DNA of 64,000 nucleotides from Catalinimonas niigatensis (GCF_030506285.1 NZ_CP119422.1:4451501-4515500); one strand, 5' to 3'. Numbered from the stretch's first letter, positions 28,772-37,295 are shown. The notes: generated by a model not told the origin, from the sequence alone. Numbers and translations: made by a program.

Positions 28772-28966
28772 TTAGAGATTTGGTTGAGGTATTTTGACTT
28801 GAAAAGATGGCGTATCCCAGATGAAGTGCTGAACAATGTGATCGATGGTGTGATACCCTATAATTATGAGGAAAGATTTTACTTATGGCCCATCCCCCAC
28901 ACTGAAATTGACAAGAGTCAGGGAGAACTGGAGCATAATCCTGATGATCTGTATGAATATCTTTAC
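28772..28966 (+). pseudogene. SusD/RagB-like lipoprotein, C-terminal remnant
   Basis: A short open frame reads WLRYFDLKRWRIPDEVLN and later FYLWPIPHTEIDKSQG ELEHNPD. These are the characteristic C-terminal motifs of SusD-family outer-membrane glycan-binding lipoproteins (the FDLKRW and LWPIP..EI elements). A stop codon sits upstream at 28763-28765 and no start, signal peptide or N-terminal domain is present, so roughly four fifths of the gene is gone. The frame then reads into the terminator at 28973. It lies after the fucosidase and supports loss of a SusC/SusD pair from this locus. Confidence 0.75.
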
Positions 28967-28972
28967 GGTACC

Positions 28973-29005
28973 AAAAAAAAAGCCCGCTATCTGGCGGGCT
29001 TTTTA
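28973..29005. terminator. Bidirectional terminator
   Basis: AGCCCGC (28981-28987) pairs with GCGGGCT (28994-29000), flanked by an A-run on the left and a T-run on the right, so it can terminate on both strands. It serves the minus-strand gene ending at 29007 and any transcript crossing the SusD remnant. Confidence 0.85.
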
Positions 29006-29006
29006 C

Positions 29007-30146
29007 TTACTTTCCGATATTTAAATCCTTTTTCATATTACTGATGTAGTTGGCCAGGGCGTCTTCCCAGCTCTCATCAGCATCCCAGGGATTGCCCAGA
29101 TAGACATCTCCGGTATAGATATGCTTGATATAATATTTGTAGACCGGTGCTTTGGCCGGGATATGCCGCATTTTGATATTGCCACCGTTTTGCTGCATGG
29201 TGATATAATCTGTTTCCGAAGGGTTAATTTTGTAGCCTAACATTTCCTTGACATTCTCTCCGGTAGTATTCAGGCGGACCAGTATAAATTGGTAGCCATC
29301 CTGACGAATACGGTCTTCTTCCAGCGTAGGGTCCACCAACGCATACTCATAAGGATAATTATTCATGATCTCCTTCAGAGTAAGGTTATTACGATCTACT
29401 TTCTTGTTGTTCTTCCTGATTTCTTCTTCCAGGTTTTTGTTAGCATTACCGCCCGGACGTTTGTCAGGAATGGTAGCTTCTTCAAAGCGGGGAACTGCTA
29501 GTTTATCCAGCTTGAGATCCTGGGCGAAGCCTTCTGCTCTTTTTCCCTTGACAATGTTGCCTGCTCCGGCAAAAAACTCCGGTTGATCAGCGATGAGATG
29601 GTTTTTAGAAGCCATCCCACTTTTACGGATCTCCTTATCAAATTGCTTGAATAGTTTCTCAGTGTCTTTGGCTACTTCTTTGTAAGCCGCCTGCCCGTGG
29701 GAGATAAAGGATTTCTCTCCATTAAAATCAGTAATTAGAATAGCGTAACGTTCGGTGTCTTTACCAGCTATTTTCAAAGGTATTTTGCTAAGCAGAATAA
29801 TATTTTCCACCTGACGGCTTTTCAGCTCATTGGCCAGTTTGATAGAAGCATCACGACCAGCTTCTACATCGCCAATATTATAATAAGCTACTGCGTCAAT
29901 TCCCAGGCTTTTAAAAACCTGATGCCCTTCTTTGGCCAGCGCCTGCCAGTCGCCGCGGAGTGAAGTGCCGGATTTTACCGGAACTTCTACAAACACTACT
30001 GATTTGGTATGCAGTAGGTTGTCAGGTAAATTACTATTATAGTCCAGAAAGCGTAATCCTGCCGGAAATACCATGTCCTCTTCCTGTGCCAGCACTGGCA
30101 TCATCGTAATGAAGCAGAGGATAAAAGATAAGTATGCTCTTTTCAT
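29007..30146 (-). CDS. Secreted protein of unknown function, 379 aa
   Basis: An N-terminal signal peptide (about 1-20, ending in VLAQ) precedes a soluble protein. Two parts are apparent: a first half with alpha/beta segments (SVVFVEVPVKSGT, AVAYYNIGDVEAGRD, NIILLSKIPLKI) and a C-terminal half with charged linker (NKNLEEEIRKNNKKVDRN) and beta-rich end (YKYYIKHIYTGDVYLGNPWD). I do not recognise the family. It is separated from the upstream sigma-factor operon by a terminator. Position and start look normal, with no sign of decay. Confidence 0.6.
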   Translation of the reverse strand: MKRAYLSFILCFITMMPVLAQEEDMVFPAGLRFLDYNSNLPDNLLHTKSVVFVEVPVKSGTSLRGDWQALAKEGHQVFKSLGIDAVAYYNIGDVEAGRDASIKLANELKSRQVENIILLSKIPLKIAGKDTERYAILITDFNGEKSFISHGQAAYKEVAKDTEKLFKQFDKEIRKSGMASKNHLIADQPEFFAGAGNIVKGKRAEGFAQDLKLDKLAVPRFEEATIPDKRPGGNANKNLEEEIRKNNKKVDRNNLTLKEIMNNYPYEYALVDPTLEEDRIRQDGYQFILVRLNTTGENVKEMLGYKINPSETDYITMQQNGGNIKMRHIPAKAPVYKYYIKHIYTGDVYLGNPWDADESWEDALANYISNMKKDLNIGK

Positions 30147-30257
30147 AAGCTGAGTATTTATTTATCAGAACGCTAAGTAAAGGGCATTTAGTGAATAAAA
30201 ATTCCTTTTTTGTCAGGAGCTCAGGCAGATGTAACAAATAAAGTGGAATGATGAAAA

Positions 30258-30288
30258 TGAAAAAGCCACAAACTTAATATTTGTGGCT
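30258..30288 (-). terminator. Rho-independent terminator of the sigma-factor operon
   Basis: On the minus strand, GCCACAAA and TTTGTGGC (plus-strand positions 30265-30272 and 30280-30287) form an eight-base perfect stem followed by T residues. It lies 12 bases past the stop codon of the Spy-like gene. Confidence 0.85.
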
Positions 30289-30299
30289 CGTGGGCAAAA

Positions 30300-30788
30300 T
30301 TATCTGTTGGGTGGTCCTCCTCTCCTTCGCTCACCAAATTTTTGCAGTACCATCCGGTGAAAGTCAGCCTCAGCTTTGTAGAGCTGCAATACCTGCTTAG
30401 GCGAAAGTACATCCTGATACTGCTGAACAGATTCCTTTTCCAGCGCAAGTTGCTCCTCTTTGAGGTCAAAATACTGATCCAGTTTGGTTTCTGCTTCAGC
30501 GTCAGTCAGTTCGCTGGCATCCAAAGTACGTCGCATTTCAACCTCCTTTCTTCTCAGCGCGCGTTCTTTTTCACTGAGTTGATTATAGATGGGCCAGAAT
30601 TTCTGAGCTGTTTCCGGGGTAAGTGCAAGGCGCTCGGTGATATGGGCAATTTTTGCACTTTCAAGTTTCTCCCGACCTCCTGGGCCTTGTGCCTGGGCAT
30701 TGTTATTTACCCAGAGCGTAAGCATCATCCATGCTGCAAAGGGCTTAAAGATATTCTTCAATAAATTCCACTTCATATTCATAATCAT
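30300..30788 (-). CDS. Spy/CpxP-like periplasmic protein
   Basis: A 162-residue protein with a hydrophobic N-terminal signal (about 8-30), then an all-helical body with ERLALTPETAQKFWPIYNQLSEKE, the LTxxQ-like pattern of Spy/CpxP/CnrX periplasmic proteins. Such proteins act as envelope chaperones or stress sensors. The coding start lies 44 bases inside the preceding gene, so translation is coupled. It is the third gene of an ECF sigma, membrane regulator, Spy-like operon, which points to control of an envelope stress response. Confidence 0.75.
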   Translation of the reverse strand: MIMNMKWNLLKNIFKPFAAWMMLTLWVNNNAQAQGPGGREKLESAKIAHITERLALTPETAQKFWPIYNQLSEKERALRRKEVEMRRTLDASELTDAEAETKLDQYFDLKEEQLALEKESVQQYQDVLSPKQVLQLYKAEADFHRMVLQKFGERRRGGPPNR

Positions 30789-31176
30789 CTAAAGGTATAT
30801 CATAATTATCTAACTCCTGTAAAAGCAGTTCCTGTTGCTCTTCTTCGGTCAGTGCAAACTCCACGGTAGTTGCCTCAGTATTGGTTTGAAGATAGTTGAT
30901 AAGCTCTTCCTCAGAGACAGAAGCCAGCAGTTCTTCCACCTGCTGCTCAACAGCCAGTGTATTAGCAGACTGATCAGGCTGTGAGTAGAAGAATATGCCT
31001 GCTGCCAATAGGATCAACACAGAGGCTGCTACGACATATGACCAGCGAGGAAGCACAAATACATTATCCTCCTGCTCTTCTTGCCGGATTTTTTCCTGGA
31101 TACGTCCTGGCAACTGGTCAAAATAGCCTTCGGGCGAGTGGAAAATGTTTTTTTTAAATTTATCCGATTCTTGCAT
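30745..31176 (-). CDS. Membrane protein, probable anti-sigma factor
   Basis: A 143-residue protein with a cytoplasmic N-terminus, one transmembrane helix at about 46-66 (SYVVAASVLILLAAGIFFY), and an acidic extracytoplasmic C-terminal region. It lacks the conserved zinc-binding anti-sigma (ZAS) motif, but its position four bases from an ECF sigma factor gene and its one-pass topology fit an anti-sigma factor. Its C-terminus overlaps the start of the Spy-like gene. The assignment is from context and topology rather than from a motif. Confidence 0.6.
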   Translation of the reverse strand: MQESDKFKKNIFHSPEGYFDQLPGRIQEKIRQEEQEDNVFVLPRWSYVVAASVLILLAAGIFFYSQPDQSANTLAVEQQVEELLASVSEEELINYLQTNTEATTVEFALTEEEQQELLLQELDNYDIPLDDYEYEVEFIEEYL

Positions 31177-31180
31177 AGCT

Positions 31181-31816
31181 TCAGGATAATTGAGTTTTGA
31201 TATCTTCTTCTATTTTTTTTACTGCATGGTGGTAACTGGCTTTCAGGCTGCCTACGCTGGTGCCAGTGATCTCAGACATCTCTTCATACTTTAATTCTTC
31301 AAAATATTTGAGGTTAAAGACCAGCCTCTGTTTGTCAGGTAGTTTGAGCAAAGCTTTCTGTAACTTCTTCTGCACCTCATCTCCGCTGATATGGGGAGAC
31401 GTATCCAGTTTACTGGCTAGTTCCGCGCTGGCGTCGCCCATAGAAATCCAGAATCTTTTTTTCTTTTTCCTTTCCAGAAAGCGTAAACATTCATTGGTGG
31501 CAATGCGGTAAATCCAGGTAAAAAGCTGAGATCCACCTTCAAAATTATCCAGATTCTTCCAAACTTTGATAAAGACCTCCTGCACCACATCATCGGCATC
31601 ATCATGGTCAATGACCATCTTACGCACCAGAAAGTATACCCGCTGCTGGTATTTTCGGATAAGCTGGCTGAAGGCTTGTTCACGCTGCACACCCTGTTTA
31701 AACTGTGTCAGCAGTTGTGCATCATCTATATTTACTGTTGCTTTCTCCAATACCTGCAATGCTTTCTTTATTGATTCTGACCTTTGGATACGGCAGGCAT
31801 CAAAAGGTTTAACCAT
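31181..31816 (-). CDS. ECF RNA polymerase sigma factor
   Basis: A 211-residue sigma-70 family member of the extracytoplasmic-function group. Region 2 is at about 50-115 (YFLVRKMVIDHDDADDVVQEVFIKVWKNLDNFEGGSQLFTWIYRIATNE shortened in spirit; the DDVVQEVF and WIYRIATNECLRFL parts are clear), and region 4 at about 145-205 has the helix-turn-helix LPDKQRLVFNLKYFEELKYEEMSEITG. The extra N-terminal 35 residues before region 2 may indicate a later start (for example around residue 45). It precedes the probable anti-sigma factor and Spy-like gene, so the product likely autoregulates this operon. Confidence 0.88.
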   Translation of the reverse strand: MVKPFDACRIQRSESIKKALQVLEKATVNIDDAQLLTQFKQGVQREQAFSQLIRKYQQRVYFLVRKMVIDHDDADDVVQEVFIKVWKNLDNFEGGSQLFTWIYRIATNECLRFLERKKKKRFWISMGDASAELASKLDTSPHISGDEVQKKLQKALLKLPDKQRLVFNLKYFEELKYEEMSEITGTSVGSLKASYHHAVKKIEEDIKTQLS

Positions 31817-31995
31817 GGGAGATAAATGTATGAATATTTACGGCAAAGCCATGTATTACTGTCCACAGCAGAACAACCAATGTCCATTTTTGAACATTTA
31901 AATGAAGAGTAAGTGCTTGGCAAAATGTTGAAAATCAGATGTTTGTGTAAATGGTATATAATTTGGCAAGAAAGAAAAAACACTTTCTGGAATCC

Positions 31996-34401
31996 ATGCT
32001 AAAAAACTATATCATTGTGGCACTACGCAACCTAAAGCGTAATAGAGTGTATGCAGCCGTCAACATTCTGGGCCTGGCGCTAGGTCTTACCACTGCGCTG
32101 ATTATCTTTCTACTCATTCGTTACGAACTGAGCTTTGAACAAATGCATACGAATGGCGAGCGAATTTACCGGCTGGTACAGACAAGGGGAGAAAGGAAAA
32201 GCGCTCCCACACCTTATCCTGCGCCTGTAGCCGTACGCATGGATTATGGCTCTCAGCTGGAAAAAGTGACCGGAATTTATTTTGATCAGGAGGTACTGGT
32301 CAGGATTGATGAAAATAAATTTATAGAAGATGTGGCGCTGTTTGCTGACAGTAGCTTTCTGGAGGTCTTTGATTATGGTTATGGAGATGATTTTGTCATT
32401 GAAGGTGACCTGGAGCGCAGCATGCGTGAGCCTGGATTTGCCGTACTTACCAAAAGTCTTGCGGACAAATATTTTGGTAATGAAAATCCTTTAGGAAAGC
32501 GTCTGAGTCTGCGCAACAGATTGGATGTAGAAGTAGGTGCCGTGGTAAAAGACCCACCCGTAAATACGCATGTTCGCTTTGATTTGCTGGTATCTTTAGA
32601 GTCGCTGACCCCGGGATACATAGATTCTCCCTTAGATAGCTGGGGATTTGTTGCGGCCGGGTATACTTATATGCTACTTCCGGAAGGGGCTTCTCCTGAG
32701 TCAATGGATTTTACAGAACTTGTCAAAAAATATTATAATGAAGAAAGCTGGAGCCAAACCAGCTTTCAGTTGCAGGCATTAAAGGATATTCACTTTGATG
32801 AGACCTATGGAAGAGGTGGCTTGGCTTCTAGTCCGGTGAGTCAAACCTACCTTTGGGTGGTAGCTTTAGTAGGCATTTTTATCATGATCATTGCCTGTAT
32901 CAATTTTATCAACTTGTCTACCGCCATCAGCCTGCGCAAAAGCAAGGAAGTGGGCGTGCGCAAAGCATTGGGTGCTTTACGTGCTAACCTGATCGGGCAG
33001 TTTTCCGGTGAAGCCTTGCTGGTGACGCTGATCTCCTTTGCCATCGCTTTTGTTGCGATGATGCAAATACTACCGTCGCTGAACAATTATTTGCAAAAGG
33101 GAATCCATCTGGATATCACCAGTGATTTCTTTTTCTGGTTGTATGCACTGGGGCTGATTTGTATAGTGGCTTTGCTGAGTGGTTTGTATCCTGCTTTTGT
33201 GGTGTCAGGTTTTCAACCGGTTAAAGCCCTCAGAAACACAGTCAACTCCCATCATCAATCATCTATCTGGATGCGCAGAGGTCTGGTAGTATTCCAGTTT
33301 CTGATTGCCCAGGTACTGATTATCGCTACTTTGATTGTAGCTAACCAGATGGATTTTATCCGTTCCAAATCCTTGGGTTTTGACCAGGAGGCAATCATCA
33401 ATGTAGGGTTGCCTGATACAGATTCAGTGAAACTTGATGCTATTCGTACGCGCCTGCACAATCAGGCTGGTATAGAGACATTTAGTTTATGCATAGGCGC
33501 TCCCAATGCTGAGAGTGTTATCTTAACCCCTTACGATCTCGCTGAAAAAGGGATAGGAAATGAATCTGCCATTACCAATGTCAAACCGACAGATCATCAT
33601 TATCTGGATGTATATGGCGTTCAGCTTTTGGCTGGTCGCTGGTTTGAAGAATATGATCTGGGCTCACCGGATACACGTTTTGTAGTCAATGAGCGTTTTG
33701 TAAGCGAGTTGGGATATGCTTCTGTAGAAGAAGCTTTAGGAGCATCCGTGATTACAGGTTTTGGTAACAGTCAGGGTGAGATTATTGGCGTGGTGGCCAA
33801 CTTTCACGAGAGCTCTCTCCACAATGAGATGATGCCGGTTTGTTTTACGACCTTCTCTCCACTTTTTTATAGCATAGGGATCAAACTTTCAGCAGGTAAC
33901 TATACAGCAGGGATAGAAAAGGCAGAAGAGGTGTGGACGAGCCTCTATCCCGATGGATTGTTCCAGTATGATTTTATGGATGCTCAGCTGGCCAGCTTGT
34001 ACGAGGAAGATATGCGGACCTATACACTTTTCAGAATTTTTTCCGCAGTGGCTATTTTCATTGGCTGCCTTGGACTTTTCGGACTAATTTCTTTCCTGGT
34101 GGAGCAGAAGCGCAAAGAGGTGAGCGTACGCAAAGTTTTGGGAGCTTCTGTTGCTCAAATTGTATTTCTCTTCTCCAAAGAATTTACCCAATTGGTACTC
34201 CTTGCTTTTGTATTTGCAGTACCACTGGCCTGGTACCTGTCAGAAAACTGGCTGGAAAATTTTGCCTATCAGACTGAGATTGGTATAGACGTATTTATCA
34301 TTGGAGGCTTGGCAGCACTGCTGATTGCCTTTTTATCAGTAGCCTGGCAGTCAGTAAAAGCTGCCCGTGAGAATCCTGCTAAGAGTTTGAGAAATGATTG
34401 A
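31996..34401 (+). CDS. FtsX/MacB-type ABC transporter permease
   Basis: Reading from the internal ATG at 31996 gives an 801-residue protein starting LKNYIIVALRNLKRNRVYA, the standard beginning of Bacteroidota MacB-like permeases; a longer frame starts at 31951 but adds 15 basic residues without family similarity. It has an N-terminal membrane segment (NILGLALGLTTALIIFLLI), a periplasmic MacB-type domain, a central FtsX domain (VALVGIFIMIIACINFINLSTAI, with the SLRKSKEVGVRKALGA loop), a second periplasmic domain and a second FtsX domain near the C-terminus (ending ESAK..RENPAKSLRND). It would move lipoproteins, peptides or small molecules, or transduce signals. No ATP-binding gene is adjacent. 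A strong terminator follows at 34421. Confidence 0.88.
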   Translation: MLKNYIIVALRNLKRNRVYAAVNILGLALGLTTALIIFLLIRYELSFEQMHTNGERIYRLVQTRGERKSAPTPYPAPVAVRMDYGSQLEKVTGIYFDQEVLVRIDENKFIEDVALFADSSFLEVFDYGYGDDFVIEGDLERSMREPGFAVLTKSLADKYFGNENPLGKRLSLRNRLDVEVGAVVKDPPVNTHVRFDLLVSLESLTPGYIDSPLDSWGFVAAGYTYMLLPEGASPESMDFTELVKKYYNEESWSQTSFQLQALKDIHFDETYGRGGLASSPVSQTYLWVVALVGIFIMIIACINFINLSTAISLRKSKEVGVRKALGALRANLIGQFSGEALLVTLISFAIAFVAMMQILPSLNNYLQKGIHLDITSDFFFWLYALGLICIVALLSGLYPAFVVSGFQPVKALRNTVNSHHQSSIWMRRGLVVFQFLIAQVLIIATLIVANQMDFIRSKSLGFDQEAIINVGLPDTDSVKLDAIRTRLHNQAGIETFSLCIGAPNAESVILTPYDLAEKGIGNESAITNVKPTDHHYLDVYGVQLLAGRWFEEYDLGSPDTRFVVNERFVSELGYASVEEALGASVITGFGNSQGEIIGVVANFHESSLHNEMMPVCFTTFSPLFYSIGIKLSAGNYTAGIEKAEEVWTSLYPDGLFQYDFMDAQLASLYEEDMRTYTLFRIFSAVAIFIGCLGLFGLISFLVEQKRKEVSVRKVLGASVAQIVFLFSKEFTQLVLLAFVFAVPLAWYLSENWLENFAYQTEIGIDVFIIGGLAALLIAFLSVAWQSVKAARENPAKSLRND

Positions 34402-34420
34402 ACCGCATAAATTTCTTTTT

Positions 34421-34456
34421 AAGCCCGGCCACATCTATGTATGCCGGGCTTTTTTT
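34421..34456 (+). terminator. Rho-independent terminator after the ABC permease
   Basis: AAGCCCGGC (34421-34429) pairs with GCCGGGCTT (34443-34451), followed by a T-run. The stem lies 19 bases past the stop. Confidence 0.9.
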
Positions 34457-34519
34457 GTCTCTGTCCAAGCGGAGTAGTTAACCTACTTCTTTTAGGATAC
34501 GTATGCTCTGCATAAGCTT

Positions 34520-35086
34520 ATGGAAAAAATCTACGTCAAAAACATGGTATGCGATCGTTGCATACAACTGGTAAAGGAAATTTTTGAACGACATCATTAT
34601 GTGGTGCAGAAAATCCAACTGGGAGAAGTAAGCTTGGAAAAAGCTGTATCAGGAAAAGATCAAATTTTGATAGCACAGGCATTGGAAGAAGAGGGCTTTC
34701 AATGGCTGGATGAGCATAAAGCGCAAATCATAGAACAGGTAAAAACTACCATCATTGAGCTTATTCATAGACAGGAGAATGTGCAACTGTCTATAAAATT
34801 GTCGGCACTGCTGGAGCATAAGCTGCATATTGATTATGCTTATATCAGCAGTCTTTTTTCTGAAACTGAAAGCGTAACCATAGAAAAGTATCTCATTGCG
34901 CAACGTATTGAAAGAGCCAAAGAATTGCTTGCTTATAATGAGTTGAACCTGAATCAGATCGCTGGTAAACTAGGCTACAGCAGCACGTCTCATCTTTCAG
35001 CACAATTTAAAAAAGTAACCGGCATGACGCCCTCACGCTTTAAAAATTTGTCAGCCAATTTGCGAAACCCTTTAGATAAAATTTAA
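34520..35086 (+). CDS. AraC-family regulator with N-terminal HMA-like metal-binding domain (1)
   Basis: A 188-residue protein. Residues 1-70 resemble a heavy-metal-associated (HMA) domain with MVCDRC at 9-14, the MxCxxC metal-binding loop, in a beta-alpha-beta-beta-alpha-beta order. The C-terminal half (about 90-180) is an AraC DNA-binding domain with two helix-turn-helix units (AKELLAYNELNLNQIAGKLGYSS and SHLSAQFKKVTGMTPSRF). This combination should let metal or thiol binding alter DNA binding. The stop codon shares an A with the start of the next gene, a paralogue, so the two are translationally coupled. No copper efflux or mercury gene is adjacent, so the metal and targets are unknown. Confidence 0.85.
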   Translation: MEKIYVKNMVCDRCIQLVKEIFERHHYVVQKIQLGEVSLEKAVSGKDQILIAQALEEEGFQWLDEHKAQIIEQVKTTIIELIHRQENVQLSIKLSALLEHKLHIDYAYISSLFSETESVTIEKYLIAQRIERAKELLAYNELNLNQIAGKLGYSSTSHLSAQFKKVTGMTPSRFKNLSANLRNPLDKI

Positions 35087-35664
35087 TGTCGCTGCAAGAT
35101 CCCCTGACCCTCAGTATCAAAGGCATGGTTTGTAACCGCTGCATCAATGTACTCAGAAAGGAGTTTCAAGCCCTGGGATTGAATATAGAAGAGATAAACT
35201 TGGGGTCAGTGAAACTCTCCGGAACCTCAGCCCTGAAGTCACTCACGCCTTTACAGCAGGTAATTGAGAAGAATGGCTTTGCTCTGTTGAGTGACAAAAA
35301 GCAGGAGACTTTGGAGCAAACCAAAGCAACTGTTGCTGAATACTTTCAGAAAGAAATAGCTTTTTGCGAAGACATAAAACTTCCGGTCTACCTCAGCAAG
35401 CATTTGGACATGCATTATGAAAGCCTAAGTACACTTTTTTCTTCTCTTACAGGAAGTACATTGGAACATTATGCTATGGAAAAAAGGCTGGAGAAGGTAA
35501 AAGAGTTGCTGGTATACACCCAAATACCGCTGATGGAGATTGCTGCCCGCACAGGATTTAGCAGTGTGCATCATTTATCCAATCATTTCAAGGCCCAGAC
35601 AGGTCTTCCTCCTTCACATTTTCGAAAAATAGGTGTGCATAAGAAGAAAATGACAGATGAGTGA
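35086..35664 (+). CDS. AraC-family regulator with N-terminal HMA-like metal-binding domain (2)
   Basis: A 192-residue paralogue of the preceding protein in the same order: HMA-like domain (about 1-75) with MVCNRC at 14-19, then AraC DNA-binding region (about 95-185; KVKELLVYTQIPLMEIAARTGFSS and HHLSNHFKAQTGLPPSHF). Sequence identity to its neighbour appears moderate, so the duplication is old and the two are likely to form homo- or heterodimers with different target preferences. It starts at an ATG overlapping the upstream TAA (TAATG). The pair sits between the permease terminator and tRNA-Arg, with no evident target gene close by. Confidence 0.85.
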   Translation: MSLQDPLTLSIKGMVCNRCINVLRKEFQALGLNIEEINLGSVKLSGTSALKSLTPLQQVIEKNGFALLSDKKQETLEQTKATVAEYFQKEIAFCEDIKLPVYLSKHLDMHYESLSTLFSSLTGSTLEHYAMEKRLEKVKELLVYTQIPLMEIAARTGFSSVHHLSNHFKAQTGLPPSHFRKIGVHKKKMTDE

Positions 35665-35757
35665 TACTAAATGATAGATATTTAAGCAGCAAAGATAAAG
35701 GCTTGAGTAAGCCATACGTTGTTCACAGAAAAAAAGAAATGATACGCTTTCTATAAA

Positions 35758-35829
35758 TAGCCCCGACAGGAATCGAACCTGTATCTAAAGTTTAGGAAAC
35801 TTCTATTCTATCCATTGAACTACGGGGCC
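35758..35829 (-). tRNA. tRNA-Arg(CCT)
   Basis: On the minus strand a 72-base cloverleaf folds: acceptor GGCCCCG/CGGGGCT, D-stem, anticodon stem GAAGT/ACTTT around loop TTCCTAA (anticodon CCT, reading AGG), T-stem ACAGG/CCTGT with TTCGATT, discriminator A. CCA is not encoded. A promoter-like element lies upstream. Confidence 0.93.
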
Positions 35830-35842
35830 ATAAAATATTCTG

Positions 35843-35874
35843 CGAAAGTAGTGCTTTCCAATGCGTTTTTCAAA
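35843..35874 (-). promoter_or_regulatory. Promoter candidate for tRNA-Arg
   Basis: On the minus strand TTTG (35871-35874) is followed after 20 bases by TACTTTCG (35843-35850), one mismatch from the Bacteroidota -7 pattern TAnnTTTG. It lies 13 bases upstream of the tRNA. Confidence 0.55.
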
Positions 35875-35900
35875 TTCTCCTTGGCAATTTTGCTAAAAGA

Positions 35901-36674
35901 TCAGGCGCTTTCCTGTTTGTTTTTTTCTGCAATGAGTCTTAAACCTTCCAGCGTAAGCCAGGGATCTAGTGCATCAAATTGATCGGTCAGGGGTGCAATG
36001 ACTTCTGCTAACCCTCCGGTGGCAATGACCTTAACAGGTTCACCCAATTCTCCTTTAATTTTTTTGATCAATGATTCTACCAAGCCTACATATCCCAATA
36101 CCACTCCTGATTGTATCGCATGGATGGTATTTTTGCCAATCACTGAAGGAGGTGCTTCCAACTGTACAAAAGGCAATTGGGCGGTATTGGAAGAAAGGGC
36201 TTTCATAGCAGACTTAATACCAGGAGCGATGGAAGCACCCAGCAGCACCCCCGTTTTTCCAACGACAGTAATGGACAGAGCCGTTCCAAAATCTACAACA
36301 ATACAGTTGTCTTGGTATTTAACATATCCTGCTACCGCATTGGTCAGTAGATCAGAGCCGATTTCCAGCGGATTGTCAATTTTCACCGATATTCCGGTAT
36401 CAGTTTTAGCATTTATCAGTAAAGGCTCTACGCCAAACATATTGCGGACCATATGCAGGAAAGTTGGGCTAAGCGGCGGAACCACACTGCTGATGACTAC
36501 TTGCTTTATGTGCTCAAGACTGTAGTCATGATTGGAAATCAGGGAGCGGAACAAGACTTGATACTCATCTGAAGTTTTGTCAGCCACTGTATTTAATCGC
36601 CAGCGATGTTGCCAGCCAGCACCATAGATTCCAAAAGCAATATTTGAGTTACCGATGTCAATTGCTAATAACAT
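35901..36674 (-). CDS. coaX: Type III pantothenate kinase
   Basis: A 257-residue kinase that phosphorylates pantothenate in the first step of coenzyme A synthesis. The N-terminal phosphate-binding motif DIGNSNIAFG (6-15), the VVDFGTALSITVV motif and the GGLAEVI motif are those of the type III (CoaX) enzyme, which differs from CoaA. Start and length agree with the family. It is divergent from the SlyD-like gene with 67 bases between starts. Confidence 0.93.
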   Translation of the reverse strand: MLLAIDIGNSNIAFGIYGAGWQHRWRLNTVADKTSDEYQVLFRSLISNHDYSLEHIKQVVISSVVPPLSPTFLHMVRNMFGVEPLLINAKTDTGISVKIDNPLEIGSDLLTNAVAGYVKYQDNCIVVDFGTALSITVVGKTGVLLGASIAPGIKSAMKALSSNTAQLPFVQLEAPPSVIGKNTIHAIQSGVVLGYVGLVESLIKKIKGELGEPVKVIATGGLAEVIAPLTDQFDALDPWLTLEGLRLIAEKNKQESA

Positions 36675-36741
36675 AAAGCAAAGCTTAGATGAACAATGCT
36701 CAATATGGTATGTTCCCCTTATAAATCAAAAAATTAATATA

Positions 36742-37248
36742 ATGCTGATAGAAGAAAATCATATTGTTACGATGAGTTATGAGCTAAGGGATGGTGATGC
36801 CTCAGGAAACCTGATGGAAGTAATGGATATTGCTTACCCTTTTATATTCTTTTATAAATCAGAGGGTATGTTGAATGACTTTCAGGAAAATTTGAGAGGA
36901 CTGGCTTCCGGGGAAACATTTGAATTTGTCTTGTCTGAAGAGCAGGCTTACGGTTCTCATAAAAATGCGAACATAGCTACTATTCCTATTGAACGTTTTG
37001 TAGTAGATAATGAGATGTCAGACTCCATTCGGGATGTAGGCGAATATGTGGCAGTGACTGATGAGCAGGGACATACGCAAAATGGAAAAGTAGTTGAGAA
37101 AACCGCTACTCACCTCAGAGTAGATCTTAACCATGCCATGGCGGGGAAAAATCTTCATTTTAAAGGTAGAATACTGAACATTCGGAAAGCTACTGCTGAT
37201 GAAGTGATTCAAAAAAGATACATCATGTCCGATGGAATCCGATTTTAG
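36742..37248 (+). CDS. SlyD-like FKBP-type peptidyl-prolyl isomerase
   Basis: From the ATG at 36742 the protein has 168 residues. It has the FKBP core followed by an insert-in-flap domain (ETFEFVLSEEQAYG, then VVDNEMSDSIRDVGEYVAVTDEQGHTQNGKV) and a C-terminal NHAMAGKNLHFKGRI strand, typical of SlyD proteins that catalyse proline isomerisation and act as chaperones, sometimes with nickel binding. The C-terminal histidine-rich tail of E. coli SlyD is absent. An upstream ATG at 36655 would extend the frame into the divergent coaX start and is unlikely. Confidence 0.85.
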   Translation: MLIEENHIVTMSYELRDGDASGNLMEVMDIAYPFIFFYKSEGMLNDFQENLRGLASGETFEFVLSEEQAYGSHKNANIATIPIERFVVDNEMSDSIRDVGEYVAVTDEQGHTQNGKVVEKTATHLRVDLNHAMAGKNLHFKGRILNIRKATADEVIQKRYIMSDGIRF

Positions 37249-37258
37249 ATGAATGTTT

Positions 37259-37266
37259 TTACCTTT
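37259..37266 (+). promoter_or_regulatory. -7 promoter element candidate upstream of the DUF481 gene
   Basis: TACCTTTG matches the TAnnTTTG pattern 37 bases before the ATG at 37296. A matching -33 TTTG is not obvious, so this is tentative. Confidence 0.35.
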
Positions 37267-37295
37267 GTGCAGCTTAGCAAATACTAAACTGTACT

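Noticed and set aside
36655-36741. Upstream start of the SlyD-like gene
   Set aside because: The additional 29 residues have no similarity to the family and overlap the coaX start, so the ATG at 36742 was chosen.
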